From: Symbiodinium natans
Lineage: Eukaryota > Sar > Dinophyceae > Suessiales > Symbiodiniaceae
DNA length: 56,693 bases
Assembly (NCBI GenBank): GCA_905221605.1
Contig: CAJNDS010002544.1
Location: 316,458 to 373,150 of the forward strand
Direction: 5' to 3'
The notes under the pieces are model-generated. The model made no database searches. It was not told the DNA's origin and was given only the letters and a program-made list of their open reading frames with translations. Below are positions 1-9,800 of this stretch, piece by piece. Every line of letters starts with the position of its first letter. The first letter of the stretch is position 1. The translations under genes were made by a program, and so were the position numbers.

Positions 1-77
1 CTCTGGAACGGCTTACGTCCAGCTGGCGCGACACTCGGTATGCCTTCGGCTGCCCGCTGTGTCTTCATAGTTCATAT

Positions 78-201
78 GCCTGCTGTCCGCTGACTCAGGC
101 TTGCACGTCTGGTGCGGCGTACGCCCAGTTCTGTGCCGCGCTCGGTCTGCTTGCCGCTGCGCGTTCCTCTGTGCTCCGCCTGCTGTCCGCTGACTCAGGC
201 T
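78..201. repeat. Exact 24-bp direct repeat, 100 bp apart
   Basis: Positions 78-101 and 178-201 are identical (24 bp, beginning GCCTGCTGTCCGC). They lie in the leader upstream of the first ORF of the retroelement. The intervening sequence is not repeated. They may be a remnant of the left terminal repeat region, but they do not match the 342-bp spacer at the right end. Confidence 0.6.
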
Positions 202-427
202 GGCTACACGCACTTGGTGCTGGCCAATCGCACATCGAGGACAGGGTTTTCTTTGTCTTTTTTTTTTGGTCTGTCTGTTTTTTACAGTCTCTCTTTCTGT
301 CTTGTACTGCCGTGCTCTTGCAAAGGCATGCTGTCTCCGCATCACATGTTGCTGCATGTTTGCCAGCCGCTTTCAGATGCTCTCAAGCTCCTGCCTCAAG
401 TTCGACTGCTTTGCTCTGTTTGGTGCC

Positions 428-1561
428 ATGGCTTCCCGTCAGACGCCCACTCCTGCCGAAGCCACTGCCGCCGCGGTTGCAGCCGCCCAATCCCAAGTGC
501 CGCCTGCCACCGGCCCCTTTGACCAGGACTCCGCTGATGCCCGTGCTGATGAGCAAGCTCGCAGATCCGCCCGCCACGCTGAGCTCGTCCGAGCCTGGCG
601 CGCTGTCTGCGAGCCCGAGCACGAGGAATCCGCCCTCGCCCTTTCCTCACTGGATGTGCAGTCTGTTTGCTTTGTGTCGGACGTGTGCCATGATGTCCTC
701 ATGGACAGGCTCTTTCACCTGCCCACCGACATCTTGTCCCGCATGCAGCCCTCCGGCCGCCGCATTACCCGCACCCTCAGGTCTGCCCGCTGGGCTGATG
801 CCACGTCCTCCGAAGATGATGCCGCCCAGCCGCCCCCAAGTTGACACGACTCCGCCTGCGCCGCCCGTGCATGAGTCTGATGCATGGGCCCGTGAACGTG
901 ATTGGCACCACAGCACCGCTACGGGGGTTTACACTGGCCCGTTGCCTGACCAAACACCGCCGGCCAACACGCCTGCCAGCACGCCTGCCCCTGTTGCAAC
1001 CCCGGAGCTTTTCTCGACCCGCCCGGCACGCACGCCGGTTGCTCCGCGCCCCATCCGCCAGGACAACATGCATTTCGATCCCAACATTGGCCACCGTGCC
1101 GTGCCCGCGGATTCCCCAGCCTCCGTGGTCCGCACTGACCGCGACCGCCTGCCGGCCATTTGCCCCACTGCCGCCACCGACCCGCGGCCCTCAACTTCGA
1201 ACCGGGCTTCACGGACTCCCCCAACCAGGGTCCGTGGAGCACCGCTGAGGGGTGGGATTTTCAAATCGCCTTGCCCGCTTCCGCCTGCACTGTCGTCCGC
1301 CCGCCCTGGTGGCCGTATCCGGACCTGTTTTGCGTGCATCCGGACGAGATCCCGCGGTGGTTGTATGTCCGCTTGCAGCCGCCCGCGGATGCTGTCAGCC
1401 ACCTCCGCCTCCGCGGTTACTGCACCCACATCTGCTCCGCCTTTGACTCGCCGGACCGCGCCCCCACATGCACAGGCCTCTGCTTCCGCCCGGTGATGTT
1501 CGGCGAGAGGTCCGGGCACAAGGAACACCAGTGCTCCGCCTGTCACCGCCTGCACTCCTGA
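428..1561 (+). pseudogene. Retroelement ORF A: zinc-cluster protein, frame broken twice
   Basis: An ATG in a good context (gccATGG) at 428 opens a frame rich in Ala, Pro and Ser. It hits TGA at 842-844. The sense of the sequence then continues in the next frame (QVDTTPPAPP onward) to about 1190, and returns to the first frame (LNFEPGFTDSPNQGPWS onward) until TGA at 1559-1561. The two shifts cancel, and both lie next to C-rich runs. Read through, the product would be about 378 residues, low-complexity at the N-terminus. It ends in a Cys/His cluster of the form GYC-x3-C ... C-x3-C-x11-H-x2-H-x-C-x2-C-H. The same cluster occurs in the ORF at 4638-5237. I do not recognise the family; a nucleic-acid-binding gag-like accessory protein is an inference. 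The shifts could be real decay, programmed frameshifting or assembly error. Confidence 0.5.
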
Positions 1562-1813
1562 GCCGCCCGGTCTCCGCAGTGGTGCCTTTGCCGAATTGCC
1601 GCCCGGCCGCTTTCTCACTTAAGCCTCAAGTTTCTAACTTCTTACGCGGCCGCGGCTCTTCCGCTCTGGCTCCTCCGCTGTTTGGTTTTTGTTGCCCTTA
1701 CCTTCTGGCCACAGTGCCTTTCACACGCGCTCCGCTTCGAAAAAAGCTGCCGGTGCCTCGCATTTTGCAACTGCACTGTTTTTGCTGGGGTTCTGTTTAG
1801 GGTCTAGGGTTGT

Positions 1814-4099
1814 TCAGGGACGCTCTTGCCAGGACACCATCATCGCCATGGACGAGCATGAATCGGCTTCTCCTGCACCGGTGTTGCCGCCACCTGCTGA
1901 TACCCTCGTGTCCGCCCCCGAGGCTTCCTTGTTGACGCATCCCGTGCCATCTGTCGTTCCCCCGGTGCCACCTGACTTGTCCGTTGGTGCTTCTCTACCT
2001 CCTGTGCACCCACCTTCGGACCCCCCCCACGCAAGTTGCATCCCACCCCCGGTTGTGCCACATTCCCTGCCGTCCGTTGGTGCTTCTATGTCACAACTGC
2101 ACCCACCTCCGGACGCCCCAGCATCTCTGCCTGCGCACCCTCTCTCTGGCCAGCCTTTCCAAATCCTGGATGCTGATCCCGTGCATTCTGTGTGCGCACA
2201 CCTGGATGATTCAGATGCTACCCAAGACCTTGACGTCAGTCCAGTCTCGGACACTGCCTCTGCGGCCGCTTTGGGAAACCTGCCGGCGTCACCTTCGCCC
2301 AGCCTGCCTGTGTCTCCTGCATCTCCGCCCGCAACTCCTAAGGCCGTGCCTGAATGCGGGCCAGTATGGTCATCACCTTCCCCTGCAGACTGAGTAGGAG
2401 GAGAGGCGACAGTTGCAGCAGACCAGCGGACACGCGGCAAACCAGTGGCCGACGGGAGCTCTGTTGGAAAGTCCGGAAGCGGATTGTCTGAACCCCGAGC
2501 CAGTGGCTGGAGCGGACGGAAACCTGCACGGATGCATGATATCACAGTGCGTTGGCAACACAACATTGGGCCGATATCATCACGGCTGTAGAGCGCGACG
2601 GATTTGTCCGAGCCGGACAAGCGGTGATGGCCTTGAATGCGTCTGGGCTCGGCCGGCATGTCCAACTGGCGGGCCCAAGAAAGCAGTGTGGTCTTAGCAG
2701 AATGAGCAGCTATTAGGTTGAACGCAGCAGGCATCGGCTCGGAGCTGTGTAGATTCCAATGGTGGTAGAGGAGACTGCGGATCCATGGCACTGCTTGGTC
2801 CCTGAAGAGCGGCTTGACAATAACCGGGTGAGCGGCATCGGCAGAGAGGATAGCGGGCAGAAAATCGAGCACGCGGTGCGGGTGCAAGGCCTTGGTGTCT
2901 GCCAGAACTTGCTTGACGACGGACAACCAGCGGGTCGTCCATGAAGACGTGGCGGAACCCAAAAGGCCTGGCGAATAGATGCCCCAAGGCATCCCGGACT
3001 TAGTGGTCTTGGTGCGAACACAGATGCCCACCAATGCGGCGGAGGGAGCTTGAAAATGCAAGCGGGCAGGCGGGACCCACAGAAGGTCGCCCCAGCGGAG
3101 CGAGGCCCAAATCGCGCAGAGCAGAACCCCCAACATGTAAGTCTCTGCGGGCAGTGTCTCCGGACAGAGGACGCGACCCTCCAACCAGGCTGTGAAGCTC
3201 AAAGAAAAGGGCAGGCTCTCACGGTGCTCGAGTGGGTTTGAAGGAGAAAGAAAAGCCCGGGCAATGGCGCCGTCAAGCTGGCGGCGGAGGAGCGGCAGAC
3301 CAGCCTTTCTAGAAAACCAAGACAACGCCTTAAAGGGCATGGTGGCCAGACCTTGGGGACTAGAGCGGGCACGCAACCAGTCTGGCAACACACCTGGTTG
3401 CGGATCGTGTGCCGATGATCGGCGAATTTCACAGTGCAGACACCAGGCGGACCACATGTCAAGATAGCGTTGCAAGGTTGAAGGCGCGTGCGTTGCAACG
3501 ACTCGGCTAATAAAGAAGTCCGGATCGGACGAGGCAGATGCTTCCACAAAAAGACCCGAGACGCTGGCCAGCAGGTTGACAAATAACAACCAACGCGCAA
3601 TGAGCTTGTCCCGAGCAGCCTCGAAAGCACACATGATCGAGGGGGCAGGTGCAGCACCCGAAGCACGGTAAGTGCAGGGAAGCGGGGCAGTGAGCTTGCG
3701 TATATAGGCGGCCGGCTTAGAACACGGCGGCACGGCGAGTGCAGCGGGCCCAGGAGGAGCCAGAACGGGCAGTGACCGCGCGCGCAGTTTAGGGGCTGGC
3801 AGGGGCGGGATTAGGGTAGGGGAAGGGGCTCTGAATGAGCGCTTAGGCGGGTTAGGGAAGGCCGGTTTAAAGGTCACTGCAGCAACAACTAGGCCTGGCG
3901 GCCGGTAGGCTGGATTCAGAGAACCATCCAGCCAACGCGGAATATTGCGAGATGGCGCAACTGGCTGGCATGATGCCGGGCACGGTGCAGCGGACACCAA
4001 CGAGAAGGAGCCAGGAGAGCCGGAAGACAACGGGGGAGGCTCAGCTCCCGGCACGCCAGTGCATCCTGTTGCATCCGCCACTCCGCATGTCCAGTCCAC
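1814..4099 (-). CDS. Tyrosine recombinase, antisense to the rest of the retroelement
   Basis: This 761-residue open frame runs leftward. Recombinase signatures are clear in the middle. A core-binding-type helix TLQRYLDMWSAWC lies near residue 207. The first catalytic Arg sits in ASLRWGDLLW (about residue 334), followed by a Lys-containing RTKTTKSG. Box II starts at HSAKTTLLSW (about 465), followed by QGHHR (about 490), with the nucleophile Tyr in ALYSRDD (about 504). Together these give the R-K-H-R/H-Y set of the family. The enzyme would insert the circular cDNA of the element by strand exchange. The first 130 residues are Pro/Ala-rich, and the last 200 (from about 2450 leftward) are Gly/Ser-rich and antisense to ORF B, so the true protein may end earlier. 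The start is the first ATG; a start further in is possible. Confidence 0.82.
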   Translation of the reverse strand: MDWTCGVADATGCTGVPGAEPPPLSSGSPGSFSLVSAAPCPASCQPVAPSRNIPRWLDGSLNPAYRPPGLVVAAVTFKPAFPNPPKRSFRAPSPTLIPPLPAPKLRARSLPVLAPPGPAALAVPPCSKPAAYIRKLTAPLPCTYRASGAAPAPSIMCAFEAARDKLIARWLLFVNLLASVSGLFVEASASSDPDFFISRVVATHAPSTLQRYLDMWSAWCLHCEIRRSSAHDPQPGVLPDWLRARSSPQGLATMPFKALSWFSRKAGLPLLRRQLDGAIARAFLSPSNPLEHRESLPFSLSFTAWLEGRVLCPETLPAETYMLGVLLCAIWASLRWGDLLWVPPARLHFQAPSAALVGICVRTKTTKSGMPWGIYSPGLLGSATSSWTTRWLSVVKQVLADTKALHPHRVLDFLPAILSADAAHPVIVKPLFRDQAVPWIRSLLYHHWNLHSSEPMPAAFNLIAAHSAKTTLLSWARQLDMPAEPRRIQGHHRLSGSDKSVALYSRDDIGPMLCCQRTVISCIRAGFRPLQPLARGSDNPLPDFPTELPSATGLPRVRWSAATVASPPTQSAGEGDDHTGPHSGTALGVAGGDAGDTGRLGEGDAGRFPKAAAEAVSETGLTSRSWVASESSRCAHTECTGSASRIWKGWPERGCAGRDAGASGGGCSCDIEAPTDGRECGTTGGGMQLAWGGSEGGCTGGREAPTDKSGGTGGTTDGTGCVNKEASGADTRVSAGGGNTGAGEADSCSSMAMMVSWQERP
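1848..2393 (+). CDS. Retroelement ORF B: Pro/Ser-rich protein, possibly the first half of an interrupted ORF
   Basis: The start at 1848 has the context gccATGG, like the other + strand ORFs of the element, and follows T-rich sequence with several AG dinucleotides that could accept a spliced leader. The 181-residue product is almost entirely Pro, Ser, Ala and Val, with an acidic stretch near residues 110-130. It resembles the disordered N-terminus of a gag-like protein. The whole ORF is antisense to the tail of the recombinase ORF. A second low-complexity + strand frame resumes about 1.5 kb downstream (3945-4526) without its own ATG, so the two may once have been one gene now split by the recombinase unit. 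No conserved domain is visible. Confidence 0.45.
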   Translation: MDEHESASPAPVLPPPADTLVSAPEASLLTHPVPSVVPPVPPDLSVGASLPPVHPPSDPPHASCIPPPVVPHSLPSVGASMSQLHPPPDAPASLPAHPLSGQPFQILDADPVHSVCAHLDDSDATQDLDVSPVSDTASAAALGNLPASPSPSLPVSPASPPATPKAVPECGPVWSSPSPAD

Positions 4100-4526
4100 C
4101 CATGACCCGGATCTGCCACTCCTTCCGGACCTCCTTCCAGATTACAGCCGTGCTCCCACACCGCAAGTGTCCAGCTGCTCTTCTGAGAATGATTGCGGTT
4201 CGGTATGTTCAGAGCCGCCCTCCGATCCTGAAGCGCTTGAGGTGGAATGTGCAGCCATGATGCAGCCTTCCTCCCCATCCTCCACCCCCGCTCTCTTGCT
4301 CTATAATTCACGCAGCAACGTTACACACGCTGCGTCCCCTTGCGATCCGGATGCACCCCGTGCGCTTTGGTTTCCTGCTCACCAGTGTTGGCTCCGCCCT
4401 GCTTGTGGCGCGCAAACAGACCAGCTCGACCAAGCGAGTGTGCTCCATCAACCGCCGCCTGCTTGCACTCTGTGCCTCCGCGCGGCATGCGCCAAACGCT
4501 TTGACTTTTGGGACCAGCCCGCATGA
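3945..4526 (+). CDS. Retroelement ORF C: low-complexity ORF lacking its own start
   Basis: The frame is open from about 3945 to TGA at 4524-4526 but has no ATG until well inside, so it is probably the downstream part of a longer or spliced protein. It reads as Pro/Ser/Asp-rich sequence followed by a more structured end with RALWFPAHQCWLRPAC and CTLCLRAACAKRFDFWDQ. A splice acceptor such as gagccag followed by GAGAGCC near 4015 would connect it with ORF B across the antisense recombinase. Its 5' end overlaps the recombinase N-terminus on the other strand. Function is unknown. Confidence 0.4.
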   Translation: MRDGATGWHDAGHGAADTNEKEPGEPEDNGGGSAPGTPVHPVASATPHVQSTHDPDLPLLPDLLPDYSRAPTPQVSSCSSENDCGSVCSEPPSDPEALEVECAAMMQPSSPSSTPALLLYNSRSNVTHAASPCDPDAPRALWFPAHQCWLRPACGAQTDQLDQASVLHQPPPACTLCLRAACAKRFDFWDQPA

Positions 4527-4637
4527 TTCAGGAAAAGAGACCCGTTTGCCGCAGTCTTTCTGCCCCTGCTCGCGCTTCAGGGTTCCCTTTAGGTTTTCTT
4601 GGGTTTGTAGTGCTTCTCCGCCAGCGTTCCTTGCGCC

Positions 4638-5237
4638 ATGGAGTCCGTGCCCTCAACGCCGACAGTGGACCGGTCCGTCTTCTCAATCCGCACTGAGCGC
4701 CGCCGAGTCGCATTGCCTGCGCCTCAAGGGGCTGAGTCTGCCCACCTTCAGGCTGTGCCCTCACCCGTGCAGCATGCACCGCCGCCGGGCGACCGCTCCG
4801 CCAGCACTGCTTACCCTTCTGGGGTTGCCGGTCCACACCTGCCCGACGCCTCCTGGTCTGATGCGCAACTGTCTGCCTGGCTGTCTCGCCTCGATCACCG
4901 TGTTGTTGTCCGGTTGCGCATCTTGCTGCAAGCCCGTGACGCTGGTGCTGCTGAAGTCATCCTAGGATACTGCCAGCAACCATGCTCAAACCGTTGCGGC
5001 AACCTCTGCGGCCGCCCTATGCTAGACCGCCCACGCCCTCACCGTGATCACTTCTGCGGTCGTTGCCATGCTGCCCGCCGCGCCGCTGCGGCGCTTGACA
5101 TTCGCCAGGATCTGCCGCCCGTTCTTCGCCGCCATCGCCGACGACAGCAAGGTGCTCGTGGCCTCGTTGAATCGCCGTTGCCCATTCCGGCTCCCGCCCC
5201 AGATGCTGCTGAGCCGTCTCCTGAACCGCCTGCCTGA
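4638..5237 (+). CDS. Retroelement ORF D: 199-residue zinc-cluster protein
   Basis: ATG at 4638 is in the context gccATGG and follows a pyrimidine-rich stretch. The product begins with a Ser/Pro-rich part, continues with a helical segment (WSDAQLSAWLSRLDHRVVVR) and then a Cys/His cluster, GYC-x3-CSNRC-x3-C-x10-H-x2-H-x-C-x2-CH, followed by a basic arginine-rich stretch and a Pro-rich tail. The cluster lines up with that of ORF A almost residue for residue (GYC, LC-x-RP, H-x2-H-x-C-x2-CH), so A and D look like diverged duplicates. A zinc-binding, nucleic-acid-binding role is likely from the cluster and its basic neighbour but is inferred. I know no named family. Confidence 0.6.
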   Translation: MESVPSTPTVDRSVFSIRTERRRVALPAPQGAESAHLQAVPSPVQHAPPPGDRSASTAYPSGVAGPHLPDASWSDAQLSAWLSRLDHRVVVRLRILLQARDAGAAEVILGYCQQPCSNRCGNLCGRPMLDRPRPHRDHFCGRCHAARRAAAALDIRQDLPPVLRRHRRRQQGARGLVESPLPIPAPAPDAAEPSPEPPA

Positions 5238-5588
5238 GCTGCCGCTCTGCATGTTGCGAGTCAGTGAATGAGCCCTTTGCTGTTTTGAAGTCTTAATCGC
5301 TGGTTTTATACGTTGTCTTATTTGAGTTTGTTCATTTTGTTTTGACGAAGTCATCTCAGTTCGCTGCCTCGCTTGGCTCGGACTCAGTCCACTGTGCACC
5401 CACCGCGTCTGCGGCAAAACGCGTCCGTTGGGCTTGCACCTGCATGACTTCTTTGTTGTTTCTCTGCACCTTGCCACGTCTGCTGTTATGCTGTATCTAA
5501 TCTCTTTGTCCGCAGCTGTCTTTGGCTCGCTGATAAGGGTGCTTTATTGTAGCTTAGGGGCTTTGCCTGTCTCCCGTTGCCAGGTACC
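5238..5588 (+). other. Leader between ORF D and gag
   Basis: This 350-bp stretch has no convincing ORF. It is T-rich on the + strand (many TTTG and TTGTTT runs) with several AG dinucleotides, including tttgtccgcag near 5515 and gttgccag just before the gag start. It could serve as a trans-splicing acceptor region or an internal promoter for the gag-pol transcript. This is inference from composition only. Confidence 0.3.
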
Positions 5589-6866
5589 ATGGCTCATCGT
5601 CCCCGCTTGGATGACCCATCCGTGCTGGAAGCTCTTCTGACGCAATATTCTGCGCCTGACGATCTGGCCGCCAAGCTCAAGTCCGCCGGGTACAATACCC
5701 TTTCTGCATTGGTCTTTGCCGCCCCGGAGGTCACTGACGAGCCCCAGTTGTTGCGCAGCCTGCTGTCCCTGCCCGCTCCTTCGGAACTGACTACACCTGC
5801 GTGTTCGGCTGTGCGTCGCCTTCTTATGGAAGCGCGCTTGCTCCTGCCGGGGGTGCCGCCCGCCTCGCCGGCGGCAGCCTCCGCATCTCCGGCTGTTCCG
5901 CTGATGCCGCAGCCGGCTGTGCCCAGACTCACTTCGGCCGAATTGTCCCAGCTCCGCACTGATTTCGCAGCTGCTTACCCCGGCGAGCTCCTGAATTCCG
6001 CCACAACGCCGTGCCTGGAGATGTGCTCTGCCATCAAGCACCTACATGACTCCTCCTGCTCCCCTTGGTTGCCCTGGCGTCAGCGTGCATCTGAAGCAGA
6101 CCGCGCTGCCTGGTCCGAGTCCCGCCGTCCGCGCTCCGACGGTCAACTGCTCCGGGCGTTGCTCGCCGATGAGTCTGAGCCGCAGGGTCCGACATCCGCT
6201 GCGGGCCTCAACGGGCCGCTGGAGTCCGTGCTGCGACGCAACCTCTCACTCTTTGCTACCGCGTTGGCGATGACGAAGATCACACATTTGATCACCATCA
6301 AGCGGTTCACGGATAAGTTTATCTCCACCGCCCTGGCGGTTCCGCTGGATCCGTCGCTCCGCCCGCCATCGCTCAACGAGATCTTAGCTGCGGACCGGGC
6401 GGTCTGGATTTCCATACATGAACTGGTTCGTGACCACGCCTGGTCCATTGAGGACGCCCTCAATGAGATCTCCACATGTCGCCAGGACATTTCCGCCCTC
6501 CTGCAGCCCCGTCCGCGTCCTGCTAAAGCCACTGCTGACCCTAATGCCCCTAACCCCCGCACCCCTAACAACCGCCGTGCGGACCGCTCCCGCTCTTCCC
6601 GCAATGAAGAGGCTCGCAAGCCCGCGCCCAAATTTAAGGGCAAGGGACGCGGCAGAGGCAAGAATGATGCCACTCCTTCCGTGCCCGGCTTCGAGGCGTC
6701 CTGGTTTGAGAAAATCGGCAAGCGTGAGCTGTGCAAGCGCTATGCCATAGGCAAGTGCTCTAATCCTAACTGCCGCTACGCTCACCTCTGCCCGATCCCA
6801 CTGCCGTCCGGGAAACCCTGTGGCCAGAAACATACCGCCACAGAACATAAGAACACAGCGCATTGA
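5589..6866 (+). CDS. Gag-like protein with CCCH zinc finger
   Basis: The likely start is the ATG at 5589 (accATGG); the product is 425 residues. It begins with helix-rich sequence (HRPRLDDPSVLEALLTQYS). The middle carries conserved-looking blocks (SAIKHLHDSS; MTKITHLITIKRFTDKFIS). It then has a Lys/Arg/Gly-rich nucleic-acid-binding region (KFKGKGRGRGK) and a CCCH finger from residue 382, C-x7-C-x4-C-x3-H (CKRYAIGKCSNPNCRYAH). A further Cys/His-rich end (GKPCGQKHTATEHK) precedes the stop. This plan fits a nucleocapsid-type structural protein that packages element RNA. The stop TGA at 6864-6866 is followed in frame by pol, with no start codon between, so gag is probably the N-terminal part of a readthrough gag-pol product as well as a free protein. 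Confidence 0.78.
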   Translation: MAHRPRLDDPSVLEALLTQYSAPDDLAAKLKSAGYNTLSALVFAAPEVTDEPQLLRSLLSLPAPSELTTPACSAVRRLLMEARLLLPGVPPASPAAASASPAVPLMPQPAVPRLTSAELSQLRTDFAAAYPGELLNSATTPCLEMCSAIKHLHDSSCSPWLPWRQRASEADRAAWSESRRPRSDGQLLRALLADESEPQGPTSAAGLNGPLESVLRRNLSLFATALAMTKITHLITIKRFTDKFISTALAVPLDPSLRPPSLNEILAADRAVWISIHELVRDHAWSIEDALNEISTCRQDISALLQPRPRPAKATADPNAPNPRTPNNRRADRSRSSRNEEARKPAPKFKGKGRGRGKNDATPSVPGFEASWFEKIGKRELCKRYAIGKCSNPNCRYAHLCPIPLPSGKPCGQKHTATEHKNTAH

Positions 6867-6872
6867 CTATCA
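6864..6872 (+). promoter_or_regulatory. Candidate stop-codon readthrough signal TGA CTA
   Basis: Gag ends CAT TGA, and the next codons CTA TCA are in the same frame as pol. The first in-frame ATG of pol is about 320 bp downstream, beyond low-complexity sequence. UGA followed by CUA is the best-known leaky termination context (alphaviruses, several mammalian readthrough genes). Occasional readthrough would give a gag-pol fusion in a fixed low ratio. Alternatives are an intron or a spliced-leader acceptor just upstream of pol. Confidence 0.6.
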
Positions 6873-9800
6873 TCCGCACCCGGGAGCCCAGTGCCCCTGT
6901 CCTCCGAGTCAGAAGACGAGTCGAACCTAGCGGATGCCAACACCGGTTCTGCATCCTTTAATAGTCGCACTGCCCTCGCCGCACCGGCATCTGCGGCCCC
7001 GTGCAACACAGCGTTTCCGCCTGCAGCCCCGTGTTCTGGCCGGGCGCAACCGTCTCTCACATCACTCAGACCATTCCTGTCCGTGAACCATGGTCCCTCC
7101 TCTGCCAAGGGGCCGGCACGCCCGACCCCGCCGGGCGTTTGCGAGCAACCGGCTCCGCGCTGTTCCCAACCTGGCGTGCCCGTCATGCCTGGTCCGCCCT
7201 TTTCTTCGCCGGCACGCTCGGTCGCCCCGAGTGTTTGTGAGCAACCGGCTGCCACCTCTGGTCTTGACTCCGCTTCAATTCATCGCCACTCCCCGCCGGC
7301 ACGCCCGGCCGCCCCGGGTGTTTGTGAGCAACCGGCTTCTGATTTGTCCAGCCCCTCACCGGCCCCGCGTGCTTCACAGGATGGCCCCGTGCCTCACTGT
7401 CGCCCCATCCCAGCTGTCCGCATGTTTCTGGACCTGTTCGCTGGATCCTCGGCCCCCGTTCACAACGCCGCCCGCCAACTCCTCTTGGCGTGCATGGAGC
7501 CTGTGGATGTTCTGACTGGCTCTGCCCTGGATGTTTCGGATGACGTCACCTACGCTGCGCTTTGTCGGCTGTGTGCTTCCGGCCTAGTTGGTGCCTGCTG
7601 TGCTGCACCGCCTTGTTCGGCCTACTCGCGCGCGCGCCTAGCAAAGTCGGGCCCCCCGCCAGTGCGCACGCCGTCTTTCCCATTGGGCCTGGCCGACCTT
7701 TCCCCGAGACAGCAGCGGGAGCTCAATATGTCATCATTGCTGCATCAACGCACACGCAACCTACTTTCTCTCGTGGCTACGCGCGGCGGCATCATTTTTC
7801 TAGAGAATCCCTCTACCAGTTTACTCTGGCTGGATCCTCAGGTCATGGCTTGGGTCCGTGCGTTTGCTCCGTTCGGAGCGTCCGTTGCTTCTTGTGCTCA
7901 TGGCCTGGACCACAAGAAATCGTGGCTGTTCTGGTCTAACCGGCCATCAGTTGCTGCTCTTGCTTCCGTGTGCCCACACCTGCCCGGCTACCATTGTCCC
8001 CAATTGAGGCGACGCACTGCAGATGGGGGTTTCCTCACCAGAACAACGGCTTGTTACCCGCCCTCCCTAGCCAGCTCCATAGCGTCCCTCTGCGTCCCAT
8101 TCGTGTCAATTGAGGACCGCGGTTACACACTGGCAACGTGGGTTGACCTGTTGCCCGCCCGCCTGCCCTGGCCAGCATATCCATTCCCGGTGGAGGATGG
8201 TGCTGGCACAGGCAGCACTGCCTGCCATACCCGCCCACAAACTGACGACTACTTCAAGGCCCTGCGCCACGCTTGGTCTGCCCGCCTGGCCCGCACCGGC
8301 CTGGTTCCCAAAATAGTCACCGCGCTGTCCTCCGGATCTAAATCCGCACCTTTGTCCGAAGTCGAGCTTGCCCCGTTCTTCCTCGACCTCCGCGAGTTTC
8401 TGCAAGTCCGCCAGGACGACACTTGGGCCGCATTGATGTCGATAGACGAGGGCCAACCATTCCGCCTCTCTCTCTGGCATACGCTCTCCCTCATCTTCAA
8501 AGATGCTGATGCTGACTTGTTCGCTCACTTGCACGCAGGTGTTCCCCTGGGTTTCTCCGCCCCTATTCCCCCGTGCCCGCTCCTGCAAGCCTCACATGCT
8601 CCTCCCCATGCGGAAACAGAGCTCCGCCATTGTGAGTCCGCCTGGAAGTCTGCGTTAGACAACGCTGAAATTGTTGACGAACTGCTCCAGCGTGCCGGCT
8701 GGATCATGGAGGTTACCGGGGGTGATGACGAATTGAAGCGGAGATATGCACACACCGCTGTCGGCAAGCTGGGGTTGGTGCTTGCCGAGGGCCGCCCACC
8801 ACGTCTGGTGGTCGACAGCTCCATTTCGGGCGTTACTGACGCCACGCACTTGCCCAATCGTTCCGCCAATCCGACCCTGCTGGACATCCGCCGCTGCCTC
8901 CCGCTTTCCGATGCCCGCGAGCGCTTGGTCGCCCTGGTGTTAGATGTGAGCAAAGCACACCGCCGCCTCAAAATCTTGCCTGCAGACCAAGGCCTGCTGT
9001 GCTTCCGCCACCGCGGCCGCCTCTATCAGTGCAAAACCTTGAACTTTGGCGCACGTGCTTCTGGTTTTTACTGGGCCCGTGTGGCTGGCCTGCTTGTCCG
9101 CCTCGTTCACCGCTTTTGGTGGGTCAGCCATTCTGCCCTGATTTACGTGGATGACCTTATCTCCATCCTCGAAAAGTCATCCGCCCCGCTACTTGCCGCT
9201 CTGCTGGTTGTTCTGCTTCAAATATTGAATGTGCCGATGAGTTGGCATAAAGCCAAACTTTCTGCCTCGGTCATTTGGATCGGATGGCAGTTGGACTTTC
9301 GCACTTTTACTGTCCGTCTGGAGCCGGCCAAACTTCAGCGCCTGTTGGAACTGCTTCGACAGTGCTACCGCTGCACGAAGTTATCAGCCACCACGTTGGA
9401 AAAGCTCACTGGTAAGCTGCTCTGGCTTTCCAACCTTTTCCGCGCATTCCGGCCGTCCCTTGCACCGCTGTATCAGGACCAATACTGCCCTCCGCTGGTA
9501 CATGTTGCCCTGTCTGTGCAAGCTTGGGAACGCCTGCAATCCGTGCTCTCCAATGACCTCCGGGTAATCGGGCCTTCAGGCCTGGCGTCCGCCCCCTTAG
9601 GCAGCCGCTTGTTCCGTGTGGCCCAGACCGCTGTGCTGACTAAGGAAGAACTGCCTCAGTTTCCGCCGTCCGCTCGGCGTCTCTGGGTCCAGATCTCAGA
9701 CCTTACACACCCTGACAGAGTCGTCTCGGACGCCTCACGTGCTGTGATGGACATGTGGCTCCAGATCTGCCGCTCTGGGACCGACTTCAAATCTTTATTG

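Noticed and set aside
1814-2450. Last 200 residues of the recombinase ORF as a functional domain
   Set aside because: Gly/Ser-rich sequence antisense to ORF B, after the catalytic Tyr and a short tail; probably accidental openness.
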